From positions 558,001-622,000 of the forward strand of contig NZ_JAHKKG010000004.1 of assembly GCF_018829635.1 (NCBI RefSeq): a stretch of DNA of 64,000 nucleotides, written 5' to 3'. How positions within the stretch are numbered: the first letter of the stretch is position 1; the number at the start of each line of letters is the position of its first letter. Positions 33,023 through 41,850 of this stretch are shown here, piece by piece. A model generated the notes under the pieces. The model made no database searches and was not told the origin of the DNA. It worked only from the letters and a program-made list of their open reading frames with translations. Both the position numbers and the translations under genes were made by a program. This DNA comes from Paractinoplanes bogorensis. Lineage in GTDB: Bacteria; Actinomycetota; Actinomycetes; Mycobacteriales; Micromonosporaceae.

Positions 33023-33856
33023 CTAGAAGCTGGTCGCGCGCGAGACCTTCTCCCAGGCGGCCAGCTCGGTGCGGACGCCGTCGAGGTGGGTGATGATGCC
33101 GTCGACGGCGTCGTCGCCCAGCGGCAGGCGCAGCGGAGTGCTGTCGGCGTCCAGGGCCGTGAGAATCGCGGCGGCGGCCTTGGCCGGGTCGCCGGGCTGG
33201 GAGCCGTCGACCCCCTTGATCATCGTGCGGGTGGGGCCGACAGTTGATTCGTACGCGGGAAGGCTCCGGCTCTCGAGCAGGCCGCCGCCCGAGAAGCTGG
33301 TGCGGAAGGCGCCCGGCTCGACGATCAGGACCCGGATCCCGAGCGGTCCGACCTCGGCGGCGAGCGCCTCCGAGTAGCCCTCGAGCGCGAACTTGGTGGC
33401 GCAGTAGGCCGAGAAGCCCGGGTAGGCGACCTGACCGCCGAACGACGAGAACTGCACGATCGCGCCGTTCCCGCGTGCGCGCATGCCGGGCAGAACTGCG
33501 CGAACGAGCGCGGCCGGACCGAAAACGTGCACTTCGAAGAGGGACCGCAGCTCGTCGTCGGTGGTTTCCTCGGCCGCGCCGACCTGGCCGCGACCGGCGT
33601 TGTTGACCAGCACGTCGATCCGGCCGTAGCGGCGCTCGACATCCGCGACGACGGTGGCCGCGGCGTCGGCGTCGGTCACGTCCAGGCGTACGGCGTCGAC
33701 CTGGTCGGGGTGGGCGGCCACCAGCTCGGCCAGCGTCCCGGGGCGGCGGGCGGTGGCGACCACGACGTCCCCGGCGGCGATCGCGGCCTCGGTGAGCGCG
33801 CGGCCGAAACCGCTGTTGGCGCCGGTGATCAGCCAGACTCGGTTGTTCTCAGACAT
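33023..33856 (-). CDS. SDR-family oxidoreductase, divergent from LysR
   Basis: 277 residues. TGANSGFGRA cofactor loop, NNAGRGQVG, SSFGGQ and AYCATK (YxxxK). Similar in layout to the SDR at 23532-24389, with a late GDPAKAAAAIL block shared by such proteins. Start ATG 33856. Divergent from a LysR gene, about 60 bp apart. Confidence 0.88.
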   Translation of the reverse strand: MSENNRVWLITGANSGFGRALTEAAIAAGDVVVATARRPGTLAELVAAHPDQVDAVRLDVTDADAAATVVADVERRYGRIDVLVNNAGRGQVGAAEETTDDELRSLFEVHVFGPAALVRAVLPGMRARGNGAIVQFSSFGGQVAYPGFSAYCATKFALEGYSEALAAEVGPLGIRVLIVEPGAFRTSFSGGGLLESRSLPAYESTVGPTRTMIKGVDGSQPGDPAKAAAAILTALDADSTPLRLPLGDDAVDGIITHLDGVRTELAAWEKVSRATSF

Positions 33857-33916
33857 GACCCCAGCGTGCGGCGCCGCCGGATCGCCGTCCAAGACACGCT
33901 GTGATAACCAAGTGGC

Positions 33917-34777
33917 ATGGACGCGCACCTGCGGGATCTGCGGTACTTCCTGGCCGTGGCCGAGCACCTGCACTTCACCCGGGCCGCCGAGGAGCTCTAC
34001 GTCAGCCAGCCGGCGCTGTCGAAACAGATCCGCGCCCTGGAGAAGCAGTTGCGCGTTTCGCTGTTCGAACGTGACCACCGCGATGTCCGGTTGACCGCCG
34101 CGGGCAAGGCCTTGGTGCCGCATGCGCAGGCGGTTCTGTCCGCTTGGCACGCGGCCGAACAGGCATTGCTGACCGCAGCGAACACATTGGTCGTCGGCAT
34201 GAGCACGGCGCCGGGGCGGGGACTGCTTCCGGCCGTACGGGCGCGCTTGTCCGACGTCAGTCTGCAGGTGCGCCAGGTGCCGTGGCACGACCCGACCGGC
34301 GGGCTGGCGGCCGAGGAGACGGACGCGGCGTTCGTGTGGTTGCCGATGCCGGCGCCGGAACGCTACCGATGGGTGACCGTGGCCACCGAACCCCGGCTGG
34401 TGGCGCTGCCGGCCACGCACCGGTTGGCGGCGCAGACCACGGTGGACTTCGCCGACCTGCTGGACGAGCCGTTCCTGGCCCTGCCCACGTCGAGCGGCGC
34501 TCTGCGCGACTACTGGCTGGCCGTCGACGCGCGACCCGACCGCCCGGTCACCGTCGGCGCCGAGATCGCCAACACCGAAGAGACGGTCGAGGCCGTCACC
34601 GCCGGCCTGGGCGTGTGCCTGATCGCCGCCGGCAACACCTCGCTGATCGCCCGGGACGGCGTGGTCGTGCGGCCGGTCGGCAACCTGGCGCCCGGAGAGC
34701 TGGTGCTGGCCTGGCGCCGCGACGACCGCCGCCCGTTGCTGGCCGCACTGGTCGCCGCCGTGCGGGCGTCGCTGTAG
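33917..34777 (+). CDS. LysR-family transcriptional regulator
   Basis: 286 residues with the LysR winged helix-turn-helix at 1-60 (LRDLRYFLAVAEHLHFTRAA, LYVSQPALSKQIRALE) and a substrate-binding effector domain. Divergent from the SDR, so it probably controls it together with itself. ATG at 33917. Downstream lies the GC-rich tandem array at 34803-35024. Confidence 0.9.
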   Translation: MDAHLRDLRYFLAVAEHLHFTRAAEELYVSQPALSKQIRALEKQLRVSLFERDHRDVRLTAAGKALVPHAQAVLSAWHAAEQALLTAANTLVVGMSTAPGRGLLPAVRARLSDVSLQVRQVPWHDPTGGLAAEETDAAFVWLPMPAPERYRWVTVATEPRLVALPATHRLAAQTTVDFADLLDEPFLALPTSSGALRDYWLAVDARPDRPVTVGAEIANTEETVEAVTAGLGVCLIAAGNTSLIARDGVVVRPVGNLAPGELVLAWRRDDRRPLLAALVAAVRASL

Positions 34778-34802
34778 CCGCGCGTCCGGCAGCCTTCCGT
34801 AG

Positions 34803-35024
34803 CCCTGCAGCCGTTGCCGCCGTCCGGCCGTGCGGCCGTTGCAGCCGTGCAGCGGTGTCCCCGTGCAGCCGTGCCCCCGTGCAGCCGTGCCCCCGTGTAG
34901 TCGTGCCCCGTGCAGCCGTGCAGCCGTGCCCCGTGCCCCCCGTGCAGCCGTGCCCCGTGCCCCGTGCAGCCGTGCCCCGTGCAGCCGTGCACCCGTGCAC
35001 CCGTGCAACCATGCATCGTCATGC
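34803..35024. repeat. Imperfect tandem array of CCGTGCAGCCGTGCCCC-type units
   Basis: Between the LysR stop and the lipoprotein start, the sequence is built of short variants of CCGTGCAG and CCGTGCCCC, roughly 9-20 bp per unit. It leaves long open frames in several phases but none has a start, a Shine-Dalgarno or a non-repetitive part, so I read it as non-coding. No gene is seen in the rest of 34778-35103. Confidence 0.75.
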
Positions 35025-35103
35025 AGGTGCGGGCGGGTCCATAGCCGTTGGCTATCGCAGCAGGTCTTGGACGTGGTGCCGGGGCGCGTCAAGCATGGAT
35101 TGC

Positions 35104-35565
35104 ATGAGACGCATCGCTCTGCTCGGTATCACGTCCCTGTTCGTCCTCGCCGGTTGCGACTCGCCGTCGACAGCCACGCCGTCCGCGACCGGCGCTGCAT
35201 CCGCGACCGGCACCGCGCCCTCAGCCGGCAACGCCCCGTCCGGGTCAGAGGCAGTCGCCGCGCCGGCCCAGGCCTATGTGGACGCCGTCGCCGCCCGTGA
35301 CCTGGGCGCGCTCGCCGAGGCCTTCGCCCCCGACGCCGTGGTGATCGACGTGACCCGCCGGATCGAGGGCCGCGACGCCATCCGCGAGTGGGCGGACAAC
35401 GAGGTGATCGGCGGCTCCCTGCGCGTCCTCTCGGCCACCCCGATGGACGGCGGCCAGGACCTGCTGGTGCACTGGGCGCCCTCCGGCTCGGCGGGCTGGG
35501 AGGCGCGCTACCGCTTCACGATGAACGGTTCGCACATCACCCAGGCCGACCTCCAGTACGCCTGA
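35104..35565 (+). CDS. NTF2-like (SnoaL/DUF4440-type) lipoprotein
   Basis: 153 residues. Signal peptide with lipobox LAGC (MRRIALLGITSLFVLAGC), a Ser/Thr/Ala/Pro linker, then an NTF2-like fold (AYVDAVAARDLGALAEAFAPDAVV, EGRDAIREWADNEV, GWEARYRF). NTF2-like domains bind or process small molecules; as a lipoprotein it would be anchored outside the cell. Start is ATG 35104; a second in-frame ATG lies at 35095. Function unknown. Confidence 0.78.
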   Translation: MRRIALLGITSLFVLAGCDSPSTATPSATGAASATGTAPSAGNAPSGSEAVAAPAQAYVDAVAARDLGALAEAFAPDAVVIDVTRRIEGRDAIREWADNEVIGGSLRVLSATPMDGGQDLLVHWAPSGSAGWEARYRFTMNGSHITQADLQYA

Positions 35566-35577
35566 GCTGCGATCCGA

Positions 35578-37677
35578 TCATGAACCCGACACGTCTCGCC
35601 CAGCCGTGTCGAGCAGCGGACCGGCTGTGTCGACAGTCGGACCGGCTGTGTCGGACACCGGACCAGCGGTGCCGAGTGGTGGCCTGACCTGGTCGAGCGG
35701 CAGCCAGACGCGCATCGTCGACGGGCCGCGGGAAGCCCAGTCGTGATAGGGCCGCAGGATGAGCTCGACGTTCTCGGTCTCCCGATCAAAGGCGTTCCCT
35801 CCGTACGGCCACCCGTCCTCACTCACGCGCACGAGCTGCCCCGCGGCGACCACCTCACCCGGGGAGTCGGCGAGCGGCACCGACGCGTCGATCCGGACCT
35901 GGTCGACGGTGGTGCCCGGCGGCAGATCGACCGACTCGGCGCAGTAGACGACCGGCCCCCGCTCGACGGCCACACACCCGCGCACGGCGTCGATGCGCGG
36001 ATCCGGATACGTCAGCCGCGCCGCCATCGGCAGCGAGAGCCGCACCGTCTCACCCGCCGTGAACCGCCGTCGGATACGCAGCCAGCCCGGCTCGGCGTCG
36101 GCCGGCTCGTCGCCGATGGTGCAGGTGGCGCCGACCGCCCAGGCCGGGACGCGCAGTGTGAGTGTCCACGGAGTGCCGGGTGCGCGCCGGATGTGCACGA
36201 CGATCTCGCCGCTCGCCGGGTAGTCGGTCTCGACCTCCAGCGAGACCTGCGAAGTGGTGAGCGTTGCGGACGCGTACTGGTGGATCTGCACGCCGTCGTT
36301 GTCCGTGGTGGCCAGGTAGGCGGTCAAGCTGGCGAAAGTGCGGGCCAGGTTGGTCGGGCAGCACGATACGGTGAACCACGGCGCCCGCAGGGTGGACGAC
36401 GCCCGCGGGACCATTTCGTCCGGTGGGGGCTGCGCGCCGAGTGAGCGCTGGTGCAACGTGTTCGTGTAGAAGAAGCGCCGCCCGTCGTCCGAGGGCGATG
36501 TGGCGATCACGTTGAAGAGTGTGCGTTCGATCAGGTCCGCGTAACGCACCTTGCCCGTGGCGAGCAGCAGGCGCCAGGCGAGCATGACCGAACCGACACT
36601 CGCGCACGTCTCCGAATACGCGCGGTCGGGCGGGAGCACGTAGTCGTCGGCGAACGCCTCGTCCTGGTGCCGGGCGCCGACGCCGCCGGTCAGGTAGACG
36701 CGCCGGGCGACCGTGTTGCGCCACTGCCGTTCGATCGCCTCGAGCAGTTCCCCGTCGCCCGTCTCGACGGCCACGTCGACGGCGCCCGCGGTCAGATACA
36801 TCGCCCGCACGGCGTGCCCGCGCAGGATGTCCGCGGCGCGCACCGGCATGTCGTCCTGGAAGTAGGAGCGGCCGAACTCGATGTCGGACAGCACCGGACC
36901 GCCGCGCCGCGAAACGAACAACCTCGCCTGTTCGAGGTAGCGCGTGTCACCGGTGACGCGATACAACTCGGCCAGCGCGGGCTCGATCTCGGGATGCCCG
37001 CACACCGACGCGATGCCGCCGGGACCGAACACCTTGCACACGTGATCGGCGGCGCGGATCGCCACCTGGACGAAGTCGTCGGTCCCGACCGTGCGGGCGC
37101 GGGCCACGGCGGCCTGGATCAGATGCCCGTACGAGTAGAGCTCGTGCCCCCACTCCAGGTCGCTGTAGCGGGGCGCCTGCCCGGGGCGGCCGAAGTTGGT
37201 GTTCAGATAGCCGTCCGGCTCCTGGGCGGAGGCGACGCGTGCGGCGATCGAGCGGAAACGCGCGTCGATCGCCGGTTCGCGCGTCCGGCCGTACTCCCAG
37301 GCGAGCGCCTCCAGGTATTTGTAGATCTCGGTGTCGGAGAACTCGCGGCCCCGGCGCGCCGAAGCGGGGGAGCCGAAGTTGGCCAGCCAGCCCGAGCGGT
37401 CGAGCCAGCCGGCGATGTGGTCGAGGGTGGCCGACGTGTTCACCTGTTGCCGGCGGGCCCAGAAGCCGTGCGCGCCGAGGACGACATCGCCCACCCCGAG
37501 CGGAGCGAGACGTCCGGAAGCCGGAACGACGGGAGCGAGACGTCCGGAAGCCGGAACGACGGGAGCGAGACGTCCGGAAGCCGGAACGACGGGAGCGAGA
37601 CGGCCGGACGCCGGAACGACGGGAGCGTGACCGCCGGATGTGGACACGACGGAATCGGCCCGGTCTGATTCAGTCAC
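35578..37677 (-). CDS. GH127 beta-L-arabinofuranosidase
   Basis: 699 residues. The zinc/nucleophile set of GH127 is visible: E356 and C358 in SETCASVG, C439 and C440 in VSCCP, with R-rich Asp/Glu block GGVGARHQDEAF before them. GH127 enzymes release beta-L-arabinofuranose from arabino-oligosaccharides. Residues 1-60 are a non-catalytic extension made of APVVPASGRL repeats, and the last 30 residues contain DTAGP repeats. No signal peptide, so cytoplasmic. GTG start 7 bp after the permease stop, placing it as the last gene of the importer operon. Confidence 0.9.
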   Translation of the reverse strand: MTESDRADSVVSTSGGHAPVVPASGRLAPVVPASGRLAPVVPASGRLAPVVPASGRLAPLGVGDVVLGAHGFWARRQQVNTSATLDHIAGWLDRSGWLANFGSPASARRGREFSDTEIYKYLEALAWEYGRTREPAIDARFRSIAARVASAQEPDGYLNTNFGRPGQAPRYSDLEWGHELYSYGHLIQAAVARARTVGTDDFVQVAIRAADHVCKVFGPGGIASVCGHPEIEPALAELYRVTGDTRYLEQARLFVSRRGGPVLSDIEFGRSYFQDDMPVRAADILRGHAVRAMYLTAGAVDVAVETGDGELLEAIERQWRNTVARRVYLTGGVGARHQDEAFADDYVLPPDRAYSETCASVGSVMLAWRLLLATGKVRYADLIERTLFNVIATSPSDDGRRFFYTNTLHQRSLGAQPPPDEMVPRASSTLRAPWFTVSCCPTNLARTFASLTAYLATTDNDGVQIHQYASATLTTSQVSLEVETDYPASGEIVVHIRRAPGTPWTLTLRVPAWAVGATCTIGDEPADAEPGWLRIRRRFTAGETVRLSLPMAARLTYPDPRIDAVRGCVAVERGPVVYCAESVDLPPGTTVDQVRIDASVPLADSPGEVVAAGQLVRVSEDGWPYGGNAFDRETENVELILRPYHDWASRGPSTMRVWLPLDQVRPPLGTAGPVSDTAGPTVDTAGPLLDTAGRDVSGS
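37501..37650. repeat. Five 30-bp tandem repeats coding the GH127 N-terminal extension
   Basis: Units of the type GGGAGCGAGACGTCCGGAAG plus CCGGAACGAC repeat with a strict 30-bp period; the first three are near-identical, the fourth differs at two sites and the fifth is degenerate. They code for APVVPASGRL in the GH127 gene. The high identity indicates recent expansion by slippage. Confidence 0.85.
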
Positions 37678-37684
37678 TGGAGCA

Positions 37685-38503
37685 TCAACCTTTGAGCGCG
37701 CCGGACATGAAACCGCGGACGTAGTGGCGTTGCAGGGCCAGGAACAGCACGATGCAGGGCAGCGCGAGCACGACCACGCCGGCCTCGGTGGCGCCGTAGT
37801 CGACGATTCCCATCACCTGGCCGCGCAGGTTGGCCACGGCCAGCGGCAGCGGCAACTTGCCGGTGTCGCTGATCAGCACCAGCGGCGTGATGAAGTCGTT
37901 CCAGGCGGCCAGGAAGGCGAACAGGCCGACCGTGATGAGACCGGGCTTGGCGGCCGGGATGAGCACCCGCTGCAGGGCCCGGAAGGAGCCGCAGCCGTCG
38001 ATCAGGGCGGCCTCGCGCAGTTCGGCCGGGACCGCCTCGAACGAGATGCGCATCATGAACGTCGCGAACGGCAGTTGGAACATCGACAGCACGAGCGCCA
38101 GCCCGACCAGCGAGTTCTGCAGTCCGAGACTGTTGAGCAGGACGTAGAGCGGGATCAGCAGGGTCGCGTACGGAACCATCAGGATCGCCAGGACGAGCAG
38201 GAAGAGCGCGTCACGGCCGGGGAACCGGAAGATCGCGAACGCGTAGCCCCCGGTGACCGAGGCGAGCAGGGTGAACAGCACGGTCATGAGCGAGATGGCC
38301 AGTGAGTTGCCCAGATACTGCGCGATTCCGGCCTGATAGTGAGCGAGCGTGACGTAGTTGCCGAACCCCCAGCCGTCGGTCTGCCGGGTGCCGGCCTGCG
38401 GGGCCACCGAGGCGAGCGTCGCCCACACCAGCGGGAACAGGAAGATCAGGGCCAGTCCGCCGGTGAGCACGAACTGCGGCGTACGGGAGAAGAATCTGGT
38501 CAT
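37685..38503 (-). CDS. Sugar ABC importer permease, MalG type (arabinoside)
   Basis: 272 residues, six transmembrane segments and an EAA loop (LREAALIDGCGSFRALQRV). Second permease of the arabinoside importer. Start ATG 38503 overlaps the stop of the upstream permease by 4 bp. The GH127 gene follows after 7 bp. No ATPase gene in the operon, as in the uronate importer. Confidence 0.92.
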   Translation of the reverse strand: MTRFFSRTPQFVLTGGLALIFLFPLVWATLASVAPQAGTRQTDGWGFGNYVTLAHYQAGIAQYLGNSLAISLMTVLFTLLASVTGGYAFAIFRFPGRDALFLLVLAILMVPYATLLIPLYVLLNSLGLQNSLVGLALVLSMFQLPFATFMMRISFEAVPAELREAALIDGCGSFRALQRVLIPAAKPGLITVGLFAFLAAWNDFITPLVLISDTGKLPLPLAVANLRGQVMGIVDYGATEAGVVVLALPCIVLFLALQRHYVRGFMSGALKG

Positions 38504-39363
38504 CGGTCCTCCCGGCCGCGCAGCGTGCGGAACTGCAGGATGTTGACGACCAGCAGGGCGGCCAGCACCAGGATGGACAGTGCGGCGGCCCGGCCCAGGT
38601 CGTTCGAGCCCTGGAAGGCCATGTTGTACACGAGCTGCACGATGGTGACCGTGCTGTTGTCCGGCCCGCCCTTGGTCAGGATGTAGAACTGATCGAAGGC
38701 GAGCAGCGAACCGGTGACGCACAGGATCGTGCACAGTGCGAGCGACGGCCGGAGCAGGGGCAACGTGATGTGGCGGAACGTCTGCCACCGACCGGAGCCG
38801 TCCAGGCGTGCAGCTTCGTACACATCACCCGGGATGCTCTGCAGACCGACGAGCAGCAACAGCATGTAGAAGCCGGCGAACCGCCACACGATGAGCGCCA
38901 CGGTCGACCAGAGAGCCGACCACGGCGTACCCAGGAACGCGATCTGGCCCGGGAACGGGCTGGCCTGCGGCGAGTAGAGCGCATAGAACAGCAGGGACGC
39001 CGAGGCCAGCCCGAGGGCCGAGGGCACCAGGAACGACGTACGGAGAAGGCCGTTCCAGCGGGTGGACTCCTGCACGAGCAGGGCCAGGCCGAGCGCCAGC
39101 CCGAGCAGGATCACCGTCGTGAGCAGCGTGTACTTCACCGTGAAGCCGACCGCGGGCCAGAACAGGCGGTCGTCCACGGCGTCGGCGAAGTTCTCCGGCG
39201 CGTTCCAGCCGCGGTTGCCCGCGAAGAGCCCCCAGTCCGACACCGACATCCGGCCGACCAGCCCGATCGGCACGATGAAGAAGAGCAGGACGAACAGGGC
39301 GGTCGGGGTGGCGTACGCCCAGCCGGTCAGCGATCGACGGGTGAACAGAGAGCGTCCCGTCAC
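38500..39363 (-). CDS. Sugar ABC importer permease, MalF type (arabinoside)
   Basis: 287 residues with six transmembrane segments, EAA loop (VYEAARLDGSGRWQTFRHI). Its GTG start at 39363 overlaps the TGA of the binding-protein gene, giving coupled translation. Partner of the downstream MalG-type permease. Confidence 0.92.
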   Translation of the reverse strand: MTGRSLFTRRSLTGWAYATPTALFVLLFFIVPIGLVGRMSVSDWGLFAGNRGWNAPENFADAVDDRLFWPAVGFTVKYTLLTTVILLGLALGLALLVQESTRWNGLLRTSFLVPSALGLASASLLFYALYSPQASPFPGQIAFLGTPWSALWSTVALIVWRFAGFYMLLLLVGLQSIPGDVYEAARLDGSGRWQTFRHITLPLLRPSLALCTILCVTGSLLAFDQFYILTKGGPDNSTVTIVQLVYNMAFQGSNDLGRAAALSILVLAALLVVNILQFRTLRGREDR

Positions 39364-40649
39364 TGAGCAAGGGAATCGGTGAGCGCGGCATTGTCCTTGC
39401 TCAAACCTGAGGGGTCGCCGTAGACCTGGTTCCGCACCAGCGTCATCCACGGGCTGCCGGGCGCGTTGAAGGCCTGCTGGAAGTTGACTGCGACGGGCGT
39501 CTTGCTCTGCGGCGACGCGGCCACCTTGTTCACCGTGGCGACCCGCGGATCCTTCTGCGAGTACTTGTTGTCGACCAGGTCGGTACGCGAGACCGTGCTG
39601 TCGTTGGCAGCCAGCACGTCGACCTGGGCCGCCTCCGAGGTCAGCCAGGCGAGGAAGTTCCAGGCCTGGTCGCTCTTCTTCGAGTCCTTGGAGATGCCGA
39701 TGCCGTCGCCGCCCACGAACGTCGAGGCGCCCCCGTCGACACCCGGAATCGGGACGACGCCGACATCGACGGTCTTGGCCGCCGTCGACAGGAGCGTGGC
39801 CGGATAGGGCATCACGCCGACCTTGCCCTGCTGGAACGCGGCCACCCAGGTGGCGCCGGTCTCCTCCTTGGCGCCCGGGGCGATCGCGCCCGCCGCCTGC
39901 AGTTCACGCCAGGTCGCGTACACCTTCTGCGCGGCCGCGCCGTCGAGCAGCGACTGGGTGCCCTCGGGGTTCATCACCTCCTGGCCGCTGGCCCAGATCA
40001 TCGGGAACCAGGTGAAGACGTTGCAGCCACCGCAGTTGCCACCGAAGTAGGTGCCGAACACGCCGGGCTTGTTCAGCTTCTGGATCGCCAGGGCCTGGTC
40101 CTTGAACTCGTCTATCGTGGTCGGACCCTTCGACGGGTCGAGCCCGGCCTCCTGGTAGAGCTTCTTGTTGTAGAAGATCACCGAGAGGTCGAGGACGAAC
40201 GGGAGCACGTACTCCTTGCCCTCGAAAGTGCCCGCCTGCAAGTGCCCCTGGTTGATCGTTCCCGCGTACGGAAGCAGCTTGATCCGTTCGGTCAGGTCGG
40301 CGAAGAGCCCGGCCTTCGTCCAGTTCGGCACGTAGACGATGTCCGCCGCGAACAGGTCGGGCAGACCGCCGCCGCCGGCCGCCGCGCCCACCTTGGCGAC
40401 ATAGTCGTCGTTGGGCACGACGGTCAGCTTGACCTGGTTCTTGTGGCTCTTGTTGTACGCCTCGACCAGCTTGCGGGCCTGCAACTCGAGCGGGGCCCGG
40501 GTCCACAGAGCCAGTTCGGAGCCGTCGTCGGTGCCCTCGGCGGTGACCGTCCCGCCCGAGCTCCCGCCGTTGTCGTCGCTGCTGCAAGCGGCCGTGCCGG
40601 TCAGCAGGCCGGCGATCGCCAGGACGGCGACCGATCTGAAGATACGCAA
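39360..40649 (-). CDS. Sugar-binding lipoprotein of the arabinoside importer
   Basis: 429 residues. Lipoprotein signal with lipobox GTAAC, then a family 1 binding-protein fold (DLFAADIVYVPNW, PFVLDLSVIFYNKKLY). I chose the TTG at 40649 because GGAGGGG lies four nt before it; an ATG 48 bp upstream would add a strange pre-signal extension. GNCGGCN in the middle carries two Cys that may form a disulfide. Its context suggests arabino-oligosaccharide binding. Divergent from a LacI gene. Confidence 0.9.
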   Translation of the reverse strand: MRIFRSVAVLAIAGLLTGTAACSSDDNGGSSGGTVTAEGTDDGSELALWTRAPLELQARKLVEAYNKSHKNQVKLTVVPNDDYVAKVGAAAGGGGLPDLFAADIVYVPNWTKAGLFADLTERIKLLPYAGTINQGHLQAGTFEGKEYVLPFVLDLSVIFYNKKLYQEAGLDPSKGPTTIDEFKDQALAIQKLNKPGVFGTYFGGNCGGCNVFTWFPMIWASGQEVMNPEGTQSLLDGAAAQKVYATWRELQAAGAIAPGAKEETGATWVAAFQQGKVGVMPYPATLLSTAAKTVDVGVVPIPGVDGGASTFVGGDGIGISKDSKKSDQAWNFLAWLTSEAAQVDVLAANDSTVSRTDLVDNKYSQKDPRVATVNKVAASPQSKTPVAVNFQQAFNAPGSPWMTLVRNQVYGDPSGLSKDNAALTDSLAQ

Positions 40650-40762
40650 GGTGCCCCTCCGTTCCGTCGCGCGAATCAGTTTCGCCGTACGAACCACGGG
40701 GAGTGTGGTGACAAGCCGTTATCGCAGCTCAAACCGGTTCCTAGGCCGGGAGCTGACACACC

Positions 40763-40774
40763 GAAAAGGTTTTC
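40763..40774. promoter_or_regulatory. Candidate LacI operator of the arabinoside island
   Basis: GAAAAGGTTTTC has perfect GAAAA/TTTTC arms around a two-base centre, in the 196-bp divergent region between the binding-protein and LacI genes. LacI-type sites usually have a central CG; here it is GG, so the assignment is tentative. A second dyad, CAGCTC (40725-40730) and GAGCTG (40750-40755), surrounds AACCGGTT (40732-40739) in the same region. Confidence 0.5.
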
Positions 40775-40845
40775 AGGAACGTAATGCGGCAGCTATTTTG
40801 CTGTCAAGTGCCGTGCCGTGTCTTGTCGTGTATGGAGGAATCCGG

Positions 40846-41850
40846 GTGGAGCGAGCGACCCTGCGCGATGTTGCGCGTCTGGCCGGGGTGTCGGTGGCGA
40901 CGGCGTCCAAAGCGCTCAACGGGCAACCGCAGGTACGGGCGTCCACCCGGGCCCGGGTCGAGCAGGCCGCGTCCCAGCTCAACTTCTCGCCCAACACCCT
41001 CGCGCGGGGGCTGATCACCCAGCGCACCGGCACGGTCGGGCTGCTCACGTCCGACCTGGAGGGCCGGTTCTCGATCCCGATCCTGATGGGCGCCGAGGAC
41101 GCGTTCGGCACCGACCGGACCTCGGTGTTCCTGTGCGACGCCCGCGGCGACACGATCCGCGAACGGCATCACCTGAGCGCACTGCTGTCCCGGCGGGTCG
41201 ACGGGCTGATCGTGGTCGGCGCCCGCCCCGACAGCCGGCCCTCGCTCGGCCGCGATCTGCCGGTTCCGGTCATCTACGCGTACGCCCCGTCGGACGACCC
41301 GCGCGACCTGTCGCTCGTCAGTGACAACGAGGGCGGTGGGCGGCTCGCCGTCGATCACCTGATCCGGTGCGGCCGCCGGCGGATCGCGCACATCACCGGC
41401 GACGCGTCCTACGGAGCCGCGCAGGATCGTGCCCGTGGCGCGCAACAACGGCTGGCCGAGGAGGGGCTGGAGCCGGCCGGCGGCGAGGTCTGGTTCGGCA
41501 TGTGGTCCGAGTCGTGGGGCCGCGGGGCCACCCGCATGCTGCTGGAACGCTGCCCCGACGTGGACGCGGTCTTCGCCGGCTCCGACGAGATCGCCCGCGG
41601 GGTGCTCGACGTGCTGCACGAGCAGCGCCGGGACGTGCCGGGCGACGTCGCCCTGGTCGGCTACGACAACTGGAACATCCTGGTCGCCAACGCCCGCCCG
41701 CCGCTGACCACGGTCGACATGAACCTGGAACAGCTGGGCCGGGTGGCCGCCCAGCGCCTGTTCGCGGCGATCGGCGGCACGCTCGGCTCGGGCATCGAGA
41801 AGTTCCCGGGCAAGCTGATCACCCGGGAGTCGACGGCACCGCTCCGATGA
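40846..41850 (+). CDS. LacI-family regulator of the arabinoside island
   Basis: 334 residues. LacI helix-turn-helix at residues 4-25 (LRDVARLAGVSVATASKALN), then the periplasmic-binding-like core ending in VALVGYDNWNIL and LTTVDMNLEQLG. Start GTG 40846 with GGAGGAA five nt upstream. Divergent from the binding-protein gene and probably represses the four-gene importer/GH127 operon. Its 3' end overlaps the SARP gene by 32 bp. Confidence 0.91.
   Translation: MERATLRDVARLAGVSVATASKALNGQPQVRASTRARVEQAASQLNFSPNTLARGLITQRTGTVGLLTSDLEGRFSIPILMGAEDAFGTDRTSVFLCDARGDTIRERHHLSALLSRRVDGLIVVGARPDSRPSLGRDLPVPVIYAYAPSDDPRDLSLVSDNEGGGRLAVDHLIRCGRRRIAHITGDASYGAAQDRARGAQQRLAEEGLEPAGGEVWFGMWSESWGRGATRMLLERCPDVDAVFAGSDEIARGVLDVLHEQRRDVPGDVALVGYDNWNILVANARPPLTTVDMNLEQLGRVAAQRLFAAIGGTLGSGIEKFPGKLITRESTAPLR

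Noticed and set aside
34780..35030. Long open frames on both strands through the tandem array
   Set aside because: They arise from repeat periodicity. No Shine-Dalgarno, plausible start or unique sequence supports a protein.
37501..37650. CRISPR array
   Set aside because: Repeats are 30 bp, adjacent without spacers and lie inside a coding frame.
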